Origin: Anthostomella pinea | Taxonomy: Eukaryota > Ascomycota > Sordariomycetes > Xylariales > Xylariaceae | DNA length: 64,000 nucleotides | Assembly (NCBI GenBank): GCA_963556695.1 | Contig: CAUWAG010000018.1 | Coordinates: 1,240,001 to 1,304,000, forward strand | Direction of reading: 5' to 3' | Shown here: positions 21,513-31,529 of the stretch, piece after piece | How positions within the stretch are numbered: the stretch's first letter is position 1 | Layout of the letters: each line of letters starts with the position of its first letter | Made by a program: the position numbers and the translations under genes | Notes under the pieces: model-generated | The model's input: the letters and a program-made list of their open reading frames with translations, nothing else | What the model was told of the DNA's origin: nothing | Database searches by the model: none

Positions 21513-23235
21513 CCATCCCCCCATAGAAGTCGGACACCCCCACTAGTCGGCCAGCCAAATTAAGGGGTCACCACCAAAACACCCCCTTATTCACCCACCC
21601 ACGAATGAAGCTATTCAGATCGGAGATTTATGGCAATATTATCATTTGAAAGCGCTGAAGCCGTTTACTTGTACAATGGTGCGGGCGCCCAAATGGCTCG
21701 CCTCGAACGGGTGTGCCTAGGCTCCTGTACAGCCTCTAAAACCTCCTCTTTAGCCGAGTCTTTGTCTTCGTCCTCTGAATCCTCTGAATCCACAACTAGA
21801 ATTTCTGCTTCATCCGTAAGGGCACCAGGAGTGATAGTACCACCTGTACTTAGTATCTGTGTGACTATTCTGAATTTCCTGTTAGGATTAGGGACCTTTT
21901 CCCGCTTCTTAGGCCGTGCCCGCTCCAGTTCAGCCTCCAGAGCCTTGATCTTCTTATCCTTGATCATAAGCTCGGTCTCCTTAGCCTTGAACGTGTTCGC
22001 TATCTTCCTATACTTCAGCCTGGTCCCTGGAGATCTTTTTTGCCAAAATCCATGATCTGGCGGCTCGTAGTAGGCGTCCGCTGGTCTTCTGGTTCAGAGC
22101 TTTCAGGGGTATCAAGCTCAGGGGTCTTCCTCTTGTCTTCTTGTATCTCTGGGTGCTTTAAGCACTTCCTGCGGCTGATAGGATAACATCTAGTGACTCT
22201 AAAGCCAGAGAGGATGTTTTGCTTTGTGAAGACAGCAGTTCTGGCCTTGCTATAGCACCGGATGAAGTTGATCTTGTCAACAGGCGAGGCAGCCGTCAAG
22301 GAACTCAGCTCAGAGAGGAATTTCTGGTAGTATGCCTTCAAGGCATTATAGGGACCGTTATCCAGGGGTTGCATGCCGTGACTAGTATGCGCAGGAAAGA
22401 AACAGAGCAATATATTGTTGAGAAAACATATAGTCATAAATTCGTCCTATCAACACGCATTAGACCATATTAAATCAGGAAAAATTAAAAGAAGTCCATT
22501 TAAAACAAAGAAAAATCGTATATATATGGAGATGTGGCTTTTGTGACCATCCAGTATCAAGATGATAGCCTCAGACTGGTCTCCTTCTTGTTCTTCGTCT
22601 GCCTGTGAGAGGAAAATATCCTCCAGCCACTTGCAGGCTATAGCATTCAAAGTCCAGCCGTTCTCTGAACATATATAGTGCCAATCTGCGGTCTTTCGAA
22701 ACTCGTTGATGAACCACTGCACTTGGAGGTCCTTCCCCTTGAAGATAATACCTGGTTTGAGAATTTTTCTAGTTGCTGAGATGGTCTCGATGAAAGAGGT
22801 CCAGCTACGGCCCTGTGGGAACTTCAGGAAGGCTTTCTTGGTAGCAGAACTATCCAAAACTAGGGAATCAATGCCTATGAATCTAATGAGATTTTTTCTG
22901 GAATTAAAGGGGTAGGTATAACTACCAAAACCTGCCATAATGCCGCGCTTATTGACGTTATAGGTGTTCTTTGCTTCACTCAGCCGTAATCTTTGAGAAT
23001 TTCGAAGAACCAGTTAACTGATTTGGGCGTGAACCCCTTGAAGCGTGCTGCTTCCATCTTTTTGCCGACTTTTGTCTTGATTTTGGGGTTGTGGCGCTTG
23101 AAGGCTGCCATGAAGGTGTCTCCTGGGGGGCCCTCATCTCCCTTCTTTCTCAACAGCTTCTTGACAATCTCACGAACCAGGGAGTGCAAAGGGGCTAGGC
23201 CGAGCTTTTCCTGTAATAGAATCCACTTGATTATA
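21513..23235 (-). mobile_element. DDE transposon of the CCATNCCC-TIR family, right end lost
   Basis: The left terminus TACCATCCCCCC at 21511 and the following C-rich ~80 bp match the terminal repeat of the complete element at 33323-35544. It keeps most of the transposase on the minus strand but has no right terminal repeat. At about 23235 the sequence changes into mitochondrial rRNA, so the element was cut by, or served as the junction for, the mitochondrial insertion. Confidence 0.8.
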
Positions 23236-23240
23236 GTCAC
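21665..23240 (-). pseudogene. Truncated DDE_1 transposase
   Basis: From the high-coordinate end the minus strand reads: the CENP-B-type DNA-binding segment (KKMEAARFKGFTPKSVNWFF); the first catalytic region near 22930; SENGWTLNAIACKWLED near 22650; ILILDGHKSH near 22550; a PAHTSHGMQPLD segment; and the acidic C-terminal tail ending in TRSRRAIWAPAPLYK. Frame changes or stops separate these blocks, and the N-terminal HTH is missing at the mitochondrial junction. Homologous proteins are encoded by the elements at 33.3 kb and 37.2 kb. Confidence 0.8.
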
Positions 23241-24830
23241 ACTATTTCATGCTTCTTCCTTCTTACCTGAGATTATCAGGACAAATGAGCCCTCCTTATC
23301 CCTAAGTTACGGTAGTCAATTTGCCGAGTTCCTTTATGATTGTTAGCTCATTTACGCCTTCGTATTCTACACTAGCTTACTTGTCACAGTTTCTAGGTAC
23401 GGTTATTTTTTCATCAATATTAACTCATCTTTTTAGTTTGTTGTATAATATTAATATATTACTTATTTTTTCCAGCGCACTTTTCACTTTAAAAATGTTG
23501 TCCTTTAAGTAATAAGATTTTCTCATCGTTTCAACCTTTGGGATTGTAAACTTAGAGGCCGTTACTTTAAATAAACCATAAGCTTTAGGCGAGCGCTCGA
23601 TTAGAAATTAATCCAACCGAACTTCTTTTTTGTTACTCATGTCACCATTCTCTCTTGAGTATACTGAGGGTAAAGTATTTTATATTTTACTTTAACACTG
23701 TCACATCTATTAAAAAAATAATAAAAATGTTGCAGGTTTACTCAATGTTCTGCTACCCCAGTAAATGACAATAATAAATTTATTATTATCAATTATGGAC
23801 AAGGTATCGGTATATTATTTAAATCCGTTAAATTTTAGATGCCTTTAAAAATTAACAAGCGCTCTGTTACGAGATCTTCGAATTATGGCTGCTTCTATGC
23901 CCATCTTCTTGTCGACTTGAATAAAAACTTTCTTAATTTCACTTAATAATAATTTCGGAACCTTAACTCTTGTTCTGGGCTGTTTCCCTTTTGACATACA
24001 ACCTTATCATTCTATGTCTGATAATTCAAGATTCATCTTTGCCATTCCGAGTCTACATACTCACCGATAAAGTCTCTACGACCCCCCGATATGTACAAAC
24101 TAAAATGTAGATTTATTTAAAAGTCTATTACAACTTTTAAACAAATTTTAAACATCTTGCCTGAGATTAAGTTCTGTACCTGCTAAGATGTTACTTAAAT
24201 TGCCTATTATTATAGGTTTCGCAGAAAACCAGCTATCTAGGTCAGTTTTGTCTTTCACTATACTTACCATAGTTCTTCGGATATCTTTGCTACGATAACC
24301 CGTTCGGACTTTTATAATCCTGACTATAGTAAGATCACCTAGCTTCCGGTCTAACTTTAGACACTAATTCATTTTTGATCATCGGTTTAACTACGCAAAT
24401 TGCTCGCATCTAATGTTAACTTGGTGACCCATTATGCAAAAGGTACGCTCTTGCCTTAGCTCGAGCTGCTTATAAAACTACTATTTCAACCCGTTCCCTC
24501 ACGGTACTTATTCACTGTCGCTTATGTATTATATTTAGCCTTAGAGGAAGGTTCCCCTTAATATTTAAACAGATTTGTGCCCATTTTACTTATTAATATA
24601 CTATGTTTAGTATATAGGCTACTCTACTTTCATTCACACTAATTGTAGAATCTCGTTTGATTTCTTTTCCTGAAGCTACTAAGATATTTCAATTCGCCTT
24701 CGTTTATTATTTAATTTCTCTAAGAGTTTATATGTATATTTATTAGTACATAACTTTTTTAATATTTTATCGCTCTTTAATACATAGCTCCTTACAGGGA
24801 TCCCTAATAGTCTCTTTGTATACTTATTTA
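23235..24830 (-). rRNA. rnl: Partial mitochondrial large-subunit rRNA (5' part)
   Basis: Read on the minus strand, conserved LSU landmarks appear in order: CTAGATAGCTGG with adjacent GCGAAACC near 24210-24250, and AAAGGAACTCGGCAAATTGA followed by CCGTAACTT near 23300-23340 (the domain III/IV region). The 5' boundary near 24830 is approximate. The 3' half, including the peptidyl-transferase domain, is absent because the insert ends at about 23235, so this copy cannot make a functional rRNA. Confidence 0.85.
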
Positions 24831-24888
24831 TATATAATATAAATATTTTTCTATATCTAGTACACTATATCACTATAAATTTGGGGTT

Positions 24889-24961
24889 TCGGATTATTAC
24901 GATTCGAACGTAACTAGTTCCCAACCCAAATGAGACGCCTAACCTACCCGGCCCTAATCCG
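24889..24961 (-). tRNA. trnP(tgg): Mitochondrial tRNA-Pro (TGG)
   Basis: Acceptor strands CGGATTA and TAATCCG pair fully. The anticodon stem TCTCA/TGGGA encloses the loop TTTGGGT with anticodon TGG, and a T-loop TTCGAAT is present. It lies just upstream of rnl, where mitochondrial trnP is often found. Confidence 0.85.
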
Positions 24962-25113
24962 TATATATATATATCCTTTATATATTAATTATTAATATAA
25001 TTTTATATTATGTATTTATTTTTGAATAAAGATAAATCTTATTCTATTAAATACTTTATTCCTAATTTTAATATAGATATATTAAATTGTCAAATTTACT
25101 TATGAATTTAATT

Positions 25114-25200
25114 CAGAGAATATCCGATTCGAACGGATGTGACCTATTTAGGCCAAATAAGACTCAAGCTTACCATCTTAAACCACTCGATCAATTCTCT
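25114..25200 (-). tRNA. trnS(tga): Mitochondrial tRNA-Ser (TGA)
   Basis: Acceptor AGAGAAT/ATTCTCT pairs. The anticodon stem GTAAG/CTTAT holds loop CTTGAGT (anticodon TGA). A long variable arm (GGCCTAAATAGGTC) typical of class II serine tRNAs and a TTCGAAT T-loop are present. Confidence 0.85.
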
Positions 25201-25355
25201 TTACATTTTTTTTTATTGTTATAATTATTGCACCTACTTAATATATATACTATTTGTTATAATTTTTATTAGGTATTTATTTTTGAATAAAGCTATAGCT
25301 CTATTAAACTAAGTTATTTATAGGGTTATTCTGAACTCAATAATTATTATTAAGA

Positions 25356-25556
25356 TCAATCCCCATGCTGGGGGAAAGTAGCCCCAGTCATTGCCCTTAT
25401 GAGGTAAATTATATGTAATATATTTATCAGGGTTGTAATTAGTATAATAAAAATTATTAGGGTTAGCTTAAAATCCTGGAACTTCACCAGAATTCTTACT
25501 GCTGTGGCTATTCCTTCAGGATAAGCACGTGAACATAATATTTTTGGACTAAACAT
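25356..25556 (-). other. Short mitochondrial reading frame of unknown nature
   Basis: A 66-codon frame in the spacer between trnS(TGA) and trnW contains one hydrophobic stretch (LIIFIILITTLINILHIIYLI). It is not a recognised mitochondrial gene and could be intergenic or an intron-ORF remnant. Confidence 0.3.
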
Positions 25557-25938
25557 TTTCGGATGTTTTATCTAATCAAGTTTAACAAGAACCATCGTTA
25601 TTCTCAGTACTAGCTACTGTAGATCTAAATTTGCCATAGTTATAATTTAACTCCTCCCCCTTGTGGTCGATATCTATCAATATAAAGTATATATGCTATA
25701 ACTATACTAAGAAATACTATTAAAAATAATATTAAATATAACACGAAATTTTCACTATTTAACGTTGAATTAATTATACTATTAACTAATGTTAAATATT
25801 TTATTAATATAATTATAAAAAAGTGCTATACTTTCTAATATATATATGTTCTATAACTATTTGTATAGGTTTCGTATATAATAAATAAATTATTCATATT
25901 TATATTTAAGTTTGTTTGCCTTCGTAAAGGATAAATTA

Positions 25939-26009
25939 CAAGAGTACTCAGACTCGAACTGAGAAATTGGAGGTTGAAGCTCCCTATTTTACCATTAAAC
26001 TATACTCTT
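25939..26009 (-). tRNA. trnW(tca): Mitochondrial tRNA-Trp (TCA)
   Basis: Acceptor AAGAGTA/TACTCTT pairs. The anticodon stem GGGAG/CTCC encloses CTTCAAC with anticodon TCA, which reads UGA as tryptophan. This agrees with the TGA Trp codons in the neighbouring cox3 and with genetic code 4. Confidence 0.85.
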
Positions 26010-26025
26010 AAAAAAGCATATTTTT

Positions 26026-26107
26026 CGGAAAAGAGATGATTCGAACACCCATGTGTAATTAACACAATATTTAGCCAATATTTTACCCTACCTATAACAA
26101 CTTTTCC
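26026..26107 (-). tRNA. trnS(gct): Mitochondrial tRNA-Ser (GCT)
   Basis: Acceptor GGAAAAG/CTTTTCC pairs. A long variable arm GTGTTAATTACAC marks a class II tRNA. The anticodon stem AATAT/ATATT encloses TGGCTAA, giving anticodon GCT. Position 33 reads G instead of the near-universal T. The assignment rests on the variable arm and the serine anticodon. Confidence 0.72.
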
Positions 26108-26113
26108 TTCACT

Positions 26114-26183
26114 AATTCTTTCAAGACTTGAACTTGAATATCATTCTTATCAAAAATGCATTTTACCTGTTAAACTAAAGAAT
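26114..26183 (-). tRNA. trnI(gat): Mitochondrial tRNA-Ile (GAT)
   Basis: Acceptor ATTCTTT/AAAGAAT pairs. The anticodon stem CATTT/GAATG encloses TTGATAA with anticodon GAT. It lies 6 bp from trnS(GCT), as expected for a processed mitochondrial tRNA cluster. Confidence 0.82.
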
Positions 26184-27279
26184 CTTATATTTATATTATA
26201 TAAAAAAAAAAATTTTTTTAATATATATTACTTTCCTTAAACACATATAGAAATACATTTAACCAGATCATATTAAGGATTAATTTAATATTAATCCTTC
26301 TCTTACTAAACTTGACATTCCATGGCCTATATTTACAAGATCTGTTTGACTAGTTAAAAGGGTTATGTATTTACAGTTAAATTATTATTAGTGGCGTCTT
26401 GATATAAATTTATTCTAGTTAGATTGTAACTAACCCCTTCGCTTACTTTACCGGAGGTCAGAAGTAAACATAGGATAATAATACTCCCTTCATTAGTTTT
26501 AAAATATAATTCTTTAGTACCATGCGTTAAAGGATTGTATAGTACATATACGGAACACCTTTTCACGTATATTTTAGTATAATTTATACTAAAAAATTTA
26601 GTATTGTAGCATTTAATATTAATATTAATGATTCTCAGTTTATATAAGATCCAGGAAAGAATCAACTAAGTAATAAACAAACATTTATTAAAAATGTTCG
26701 CGTAAAAACTAATAAAAGTCATCTTAAGACTAAATATAATAAAAAGCATTTTATTTTATTAAAATTTAAATATAAATTTAATAATTTCTTACTTCATATT
26801 TTAGAAATTAAACCTAATACTATTAGAATAAAGCCCACTAAAATTACAAAATTTATAGTATCTAATTTACATAATATAAACCCAGATAAAATAAGGTAAA
26901 AACTATTAATTAAAAATATTCCATAATTTATGTAATTATTTAAATTTATGGTAACCATAAATTTGAATAATTAAGGTATTATAAATAATAACATTCTAAT
27001 TATAATACTTAATAAATTTATATGAGTAATACTCTACATTTGTATTATTAAGTATAAAAACTATAACATAATATATTTATTAATGACGTAGCTCATTTTT
27101 GTATTCCACCTATACTAGTAAAGGCTACAATTAAACAACCACTACTAAAGCATAATGTATTATTATAAGGTATTTTTGTTGAATCAATATTTAATTAGAT
27201 TGTAATATTACTTTATTTTTATGTAAAGGCATAGGTGTTTTAAATAAAAAATTATGGGATTTAATTTTAATATTCTTCA
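26184..27279. other. Mitochondrial spacer between trnI and cox3
   Basis: AT-rich mitochondrial sequence with one 100-codon minus-strand frame (26363-26665) that matches no mitochondrial protein I know. I looked for nad6, trnG and trnV, which often sit here, and could not recognise them. Confidence 0.45.
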
Positions 27280-28089
27280 TTAAGATCCTCAGTAATACAC
27301 AGATACATATAAAAAAAGTCATACCACATCAACAAAGTGTCAGTATAAAATTCCACCCTCAAAACCCAAATGATGATTGTCTGTTAGATGGTATGCAAAT
27401 ATTCTTCATAAAGCTACCGCTAAAAAAGCAGTTCCTATCATTACGTGTAATCCATGAAACCCTGTTGCAAAAAAAAAACATGTACCAAAAGCACCATCAC
27501 TAATAGTGAAAGATGATACACTATATTCTATTCCTTGAAAACCAGTAAAAATAACCGCTAATATTATAGTAGCAATAGAACCATATAAAGCTCCACTTCT
27601 TTTACCTTGAATTAAAGAATGATGAGCATATGTAACTGTTGCACCACTTGATAATAATAGTACTGTATTAAGTAAAGGTAATTCAAAAGGATTAACAGGT
27701 TCAATACCTATAGGAGGTCATTGAGCCCCTAATTCCACAGTAGGAGTTAAAGCACTATGAAAGAATGCTCAAAATATAGCCATGAAGAATAAAGCTTCAG
27801 AAACTATAAATAAAATAACCCCTAAATTTAGTCCTTTTTGTACTGCTAAAGTATGATTACCTAAAAAAGTTCCCTCGCTAATTATATCACGAAATCAAAA
27901 GGACATAGCAAAAACTAGCATTATAAGAGCTAAAAAATATATATTATATGCATTACTAAAACTATGCATAGATAATGCTCCACTAGTAGCTAAACTAAAC
28001 AAACTAATACTTGTATATAATGGTCAAGGTGAAGGAGACACTAAATGAAAAGGATGATTTTGAAAATTACTTCTTACTATTTCAGTCAT
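27280..28089 (-). CDS. cox3: Cytochrome c oxidase subunit 3 (mitochondrial copy in nucleus)
   Basis: With the mold mitochondrial code (TGA = Trp) the minus strand encodes an uninterrupted 269-residue protein, the usual length of fungal Cox3. It starts [24 protein letters not shown] and ends [11 protein letters not shown]. Family hallmarks are present, including the [15 protein letters not shown] helix, [26 protein letters not shown] and the [22 protein letters not shown]-terminal block. At least eight tryptophans are encoded by TGA, so cytoplasmic ribosomes could not make it and no nuclear-type promoter or targeting sequence is seen. In mitochondria Cox3 is a core subunit of respiratory complex IV. 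Its intactness points to a recent transfer or an assembly join. Confidence 0.95.
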
Positions 28090-28236
28090 TTACCTTTCTT
28101 AATTAATAAGTTAAAAACATACAAAGTATATAATTATTAAATAACCTTGGACTCAGTGGCCTTGCTTATGCATTCGGTATGTCTCCCCCACCCTCTAGTC
28201 CATCGCAGGTAATGCCTGCGGAATCCCCACTAACAG

Positions 28237-28978
28237 CCAGAAGGCATGACGGAGCTCTCGGCGGTAAGCTTCATGACCACGCCGTCCAGAGTCTCGCTGC
28301 TGGACGACCGCTCATCAGTGGGCACGCTTCTGCCTCATACTTCGGCGAAGGTGGTCGACGAAGATATGAATACTCTTCCTCCAGATACTCGAGGCGAACT
28401 TCTGGTATCTGGATATCTGGTCTTCAAGGGGTACTACAGCAACGCAGAGAAGACGAAGGAGGCTTTGGTCACTGACGGACAGGGACGCAAGTGGCTACGG
28501 ACGGGCGATCTCGCCACGTGGAGTCCCTCCGGCGCATGCACTGTTGTCGGACGGTCGAAGGACATGATCAAAAAGGGTGAGTTATATTTGCAAAAAAAAG
28601 CCATGTACAGTTGACTGACAACTTTTCCTTCCACCCCAGGCGGAGAGAACATAGCCCCAGCAGATGTCGAGAAAGAAAGTTCTAGAGCTCCACCCCGGCA
28701 TCGCGGCCGCAGCCGTAGTCGGGGTCCGCGATGCGCGCTGGGGAGAGACGGTCGGCGCGTTCCTGCAACGCCAGCAGCACGACTTCAACGCACAGAGCAA
28801 GGACGTCAAGATCTGGCTGCGGAAGCGGATTGCGCCGCACAAGGTGCCCGACCACTTGTTCTGGATCGGAGAAGACCCGGGCGTCCCGGGCGAATTTCCC
28901 GTCAATGCCAGCGGGAAGGTGCTGAAGAATGAGCTCGGTGTCGTTGCGAATCGGCTCCTGAACAAGGAGGAGGCCTAG
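28237..28978 (+). pseudogene. C-terminal half of an AMP-dependent acyl-CoA synthetase, frameshifted
   Basis: The exon starting at 28237 (after an AACAG acceptor) encodes PEGMTELSAVSF, the adenylate-forming motif with the GMTE core. It continues with GELLVSGYLVFKGYY and WLRTGDL (the conserved TGD) and a GRSKDMIKK hinge. A 63-bp intron (28577-28639) leads to GGENIAPADVEK and the AMP-binding C-terminal domain, with the NASGKVLKNEL catalytic Lys region near 28910. Directly after DVEK a tandem GAAA (28671-28678 region) shifts the frame; without the extra four bases the protein would read on as VLELHPGIAAAAVVGV. The N-terminal two-thirds is absent, replaced by the mitochondrial insert. It is a dead fragment of an acyl/aryl-CoA ligase. 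Confidence 0.85.
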
Positions 28979-29281
28979 TAGTGGCGGTAGTATTCCAGCG
29001 TAGACCGGATAATACAAGCATGTCAGACTTTGGCGTGATCTCGTTAGACGTTGCAATGGACCATGCGACCGCTGTTCCCGATGCTGGCTTGTGATGGGAC
29101 GGCCACTGTGTCGCACCCAGCGGAATATTGACTTCCTAAAGAGGAAAGAAATGACCGAATATTCCGTCGATCTCCAACGCCACAGCTTTCGACGTCAGTA
29201 GGGGAACGAACATCTTCTCATTCATTCATTATTCTTTCCCTACTCCTCTCATGTCAGTCCGCTGCATTTCTGATTCCTGCG
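28979..29281. other. Intergenic between synthetase relic and MFS gene
   Basis: About 300 bp with no gene; probably 3' UTR of the synthetase and promoter of the MFS gene. Confidence 0.5.
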
Positions 29282-31191
29282 ATGGCGTCAAGTGAAAAGG
29301 ACGATCTCGAGGTTGGCGAGAAGCAGGTAAATCCCCCAGCCACCCCACGTCTCTCCCAGCCCAGTAGCTATCACTAACAACCACACTCTCAGTCAAGGAC
29401 CAGCTCTTCGCCGTCTGTTTCCAATCCTATCGAAGAAAAAGAGACCGATGTCGAAGCCGCGAAGCCACCCGCAGCCGCTGCCGATGTCGATGCCGATGCC
29501 GACCCGAACGAGGTGGACTGGGACGGGCCCGACGACCCCCATAATCCGAAGAATTGGCCGGTCTGGAGACGGGGCGTGATTGTCGGCATGGCCATGTTCG
29601 ATCGTCTTCTCGACGTGAGTTGAGAGTCGGCACATAACTCGCAGCGGGCCATTCTGACGTGTATTCGGTACAGATCTCTGGCGGCTTCCGCGGTCGCCCC
29701 GGCGGTGCCTCAACTCCTCGAGGACTTGGGTTCGAGCAACGACGTGGCGGGGACGTTAGTGATCGCGATCGAGGTCCCGAACACCAGTACCTACCATGAT
29801 AGCATAAGGGCATAGCTGACATGTCGCGCTCGTCTAGCTCATGGGCACTGCCGTTGGGCCCCTACTCCTGGCGCCGTTGTCCGAGCTGCGCGGCCGTCGC
29901 ATCGTCTACAATCTGGCCAACCTGGGCTTCTCTGCGTTCACGATCGGATGCGCACTGTCTCCGACCTTGGGCGGACTGATCGCTCTGCGATTCCTGCAAG
30001 GGTGTGCTGCCTCATGCTCCATCAACAACGGCGGCGGGACGATTGCCGATGTCGTCCCAACGCACCGCAGAGGCTCGGTCATGTCCATCTTCTCCATGGC
30101 GTTCATGTTCGGCCCCGTGATCGGTCCCATCATTGGCAGCTATCTGGCCGCAGCTGCTGGCTGGCGATGGGTATTCTGGCTGCTTTTGATATTTGCGAGT
30201 TGTGCCGTACACGCGCACAGGCTACAAGGCTCATCTCCTGACAATCGCAGACCGGCACACTTGGAGTCATCAACGCCATCTTCACGCGAGAGACGTACGC
30301 GCCCGTAATCCTCGAGCGCAAGGCCAAACGACTGCAGAAAGAAATCGGCAACAAGGCGTTGTACGCCAAAGGCCAGCGTCAGCTCCCCTTTGCCGATCTT
30401 ATGAGACGGAACTTCTCCCGCCCCATCAGGATGCTGCTCTTCTGCCCTCTCATCACCGGCCTGTCTCTGTACATTGCGTTCGTCTATGGTGTCACGTACC
30501 TGCTGTTCTCGACATTCTCTTTCATGTTCGAGGGGCAGTATCACTACAGCCGGGCGAACCTGGGTCTGGCATATCTTGGGCTGGCTGTGGGAATGTTCAT
30601 CTCGTTGACGATTGCGGGGCTGGTCAGTGACAAGACATACGTGCACTTGACACAGAAGCATGGGGAGGAGAAACCGAGTGAGCCACCCTACCTAAGTAGC
30701 AGTCGGAATTTTTTGCTGATCAGTAATCATCCAGGTTTCGGCTCAGAGGCTTGCTATACGGGATCGTAGCTATTCCGATCGGACTATTCTTCTACGGGTG
30801 GACAGCCCAGTACCAAGTCCACAGCTCCGTGCCCATCATCGCAACGGCGTTCATCGGCTTCGGAAACATGTTCACATTCGTAAGTCGGAACACTCAGATC
30901 CGACAACGAGCTTGCAAACAGACTAACAGCACATCCCAGCACCCGACTCAGACATACATGATAGACGCTTACACGAAATACGCGTCCAGTGCCATCGCAG
31001 CCAGCAGCGTCCTGCGAAGCCTGGCCGGGGCTCTCCTGCCCCTGGCCGGTCTTCCGCTGTACGACAAGCTTGGTCTGGGTTGGGGGAACTCGCTGCTTGG
31101 ATTTCTGGCACTGGCGATGGGGGCGCTGCCGTTGCTGTTCAATAGGTATGGCGAGCAATTGCGGAAGAGGTACCCGCTCGATTTGGACTAA
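29282..31191 (+). pseudogene. MFS multidrug-type transporter, probably decayed
   Basis: Exon-like blocks at 29282-29326, 29393-29614, 29674-29773, 29838-30194, 30251-30677, 30735-30879 and 30940-31191 together spell a 12-TM MFS exporter of the fungal DHA1 type. Features are HNPKNWPVWRR before TM1, GPLLLAPLSELRGRR (motif A), FLQGCAASCSINNGGGTIAD, GPVIGPIIGSYLAAAAGWRWVFW and a final TYMIDAYTKYASSAIAASSVLRS. However, two exon junctions (29614/29674 and 30677/30735) are out of phase by one base with no alternative splice site that helps. One intron has a GC donor (30195) and another a poor GTCCCG donor. Substrate is unknown. Either two small indels have killed it or the assembly has base errors. 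Confidence 0.78.
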
Positions 31192-31529
31192 AGGCAACTG
31201 AGGACGGCTCACCGTGGCCATGCCCACTGGCTCTGAGCTTCTGGTGTTCGGAGATAGATGGCTAGAAACCGGCTCCAATGCAGCAACAGCGGGCGCAGAA
31301 GACGTTGGAGGCTTTGGCAGCGAAGATGCCGGTGGGTTGGAGGATATGCTGTACGGCAAATTGATTGATATCTTCTGGTCAATCGACGCAATGTGCTGCC
31401 TTATGCCCGTAGAGGGTATCTGAACCCGGAGGAGGCAGATCGCAGTGCTTTATGGTTTCCTTGTGAACCTGACCTTTGGTTTTCTGAGTGTGATGCATTG
31501 ACTGCTTATGCCACTGGTCGCGTCCTCCT
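31192..31529. other. Short intergenic between MFS and RCC1-like genes
   Basis: Convergent gene ends; nothing else recognised. Confidence 0.5.

Larger units (their letters stand above)
23235..28144 (-). other. Nuclear insert of mitochondrial DNA (NUMT), about 4.9 kb
   Basis: Between the DDE transposon and an acyl-CoA synthetase fragment lies contiguous mitochondrial sequence, all genes on the minus strand: cox3, trnI(GAT), trnS(GCT), trnW(TCA), trnS(TGA), trnP(TGG) and the 5' part of rnl. The left junction falls inside rnl, just before the conserved CUGUUUA motif (GTGTGACT then changes to transposon sequence). The right junction is about 28134-28144. From general knowledge, many Sordariomycetes have cox3 followed by a tRNA group and then rnl. 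Nad6, trnG and trnV, often present in this interval, were not recognised. An assembly join between a mitochondrial and a nuclear contig is the alternative. Confidence 0.8.

Noticed and set aside
23321..23512. Open frame of 63 codons on the plus strand
   Set aside because: It lies antisense within mitochondrial rnl and is explained by rRNA sequence.
26363..26665. Candidate nad6 between trnI and cox3
   Set aside because: Position would fit, but the translation in code 4 shows none of the Nad6 hydrophobic helices or motifs.
27070..27140. Possible trnG-like fold upstream of nad6 position
   Set aside because: No complete set of tRNA arms could be drawn.
27280..28089. Cox3 as a functional nuclear relocation
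   Set aside because: Trp codons are TGA, there is no targeting sequence and no sign of recoding, so it cannot be expressed from the nucleus.
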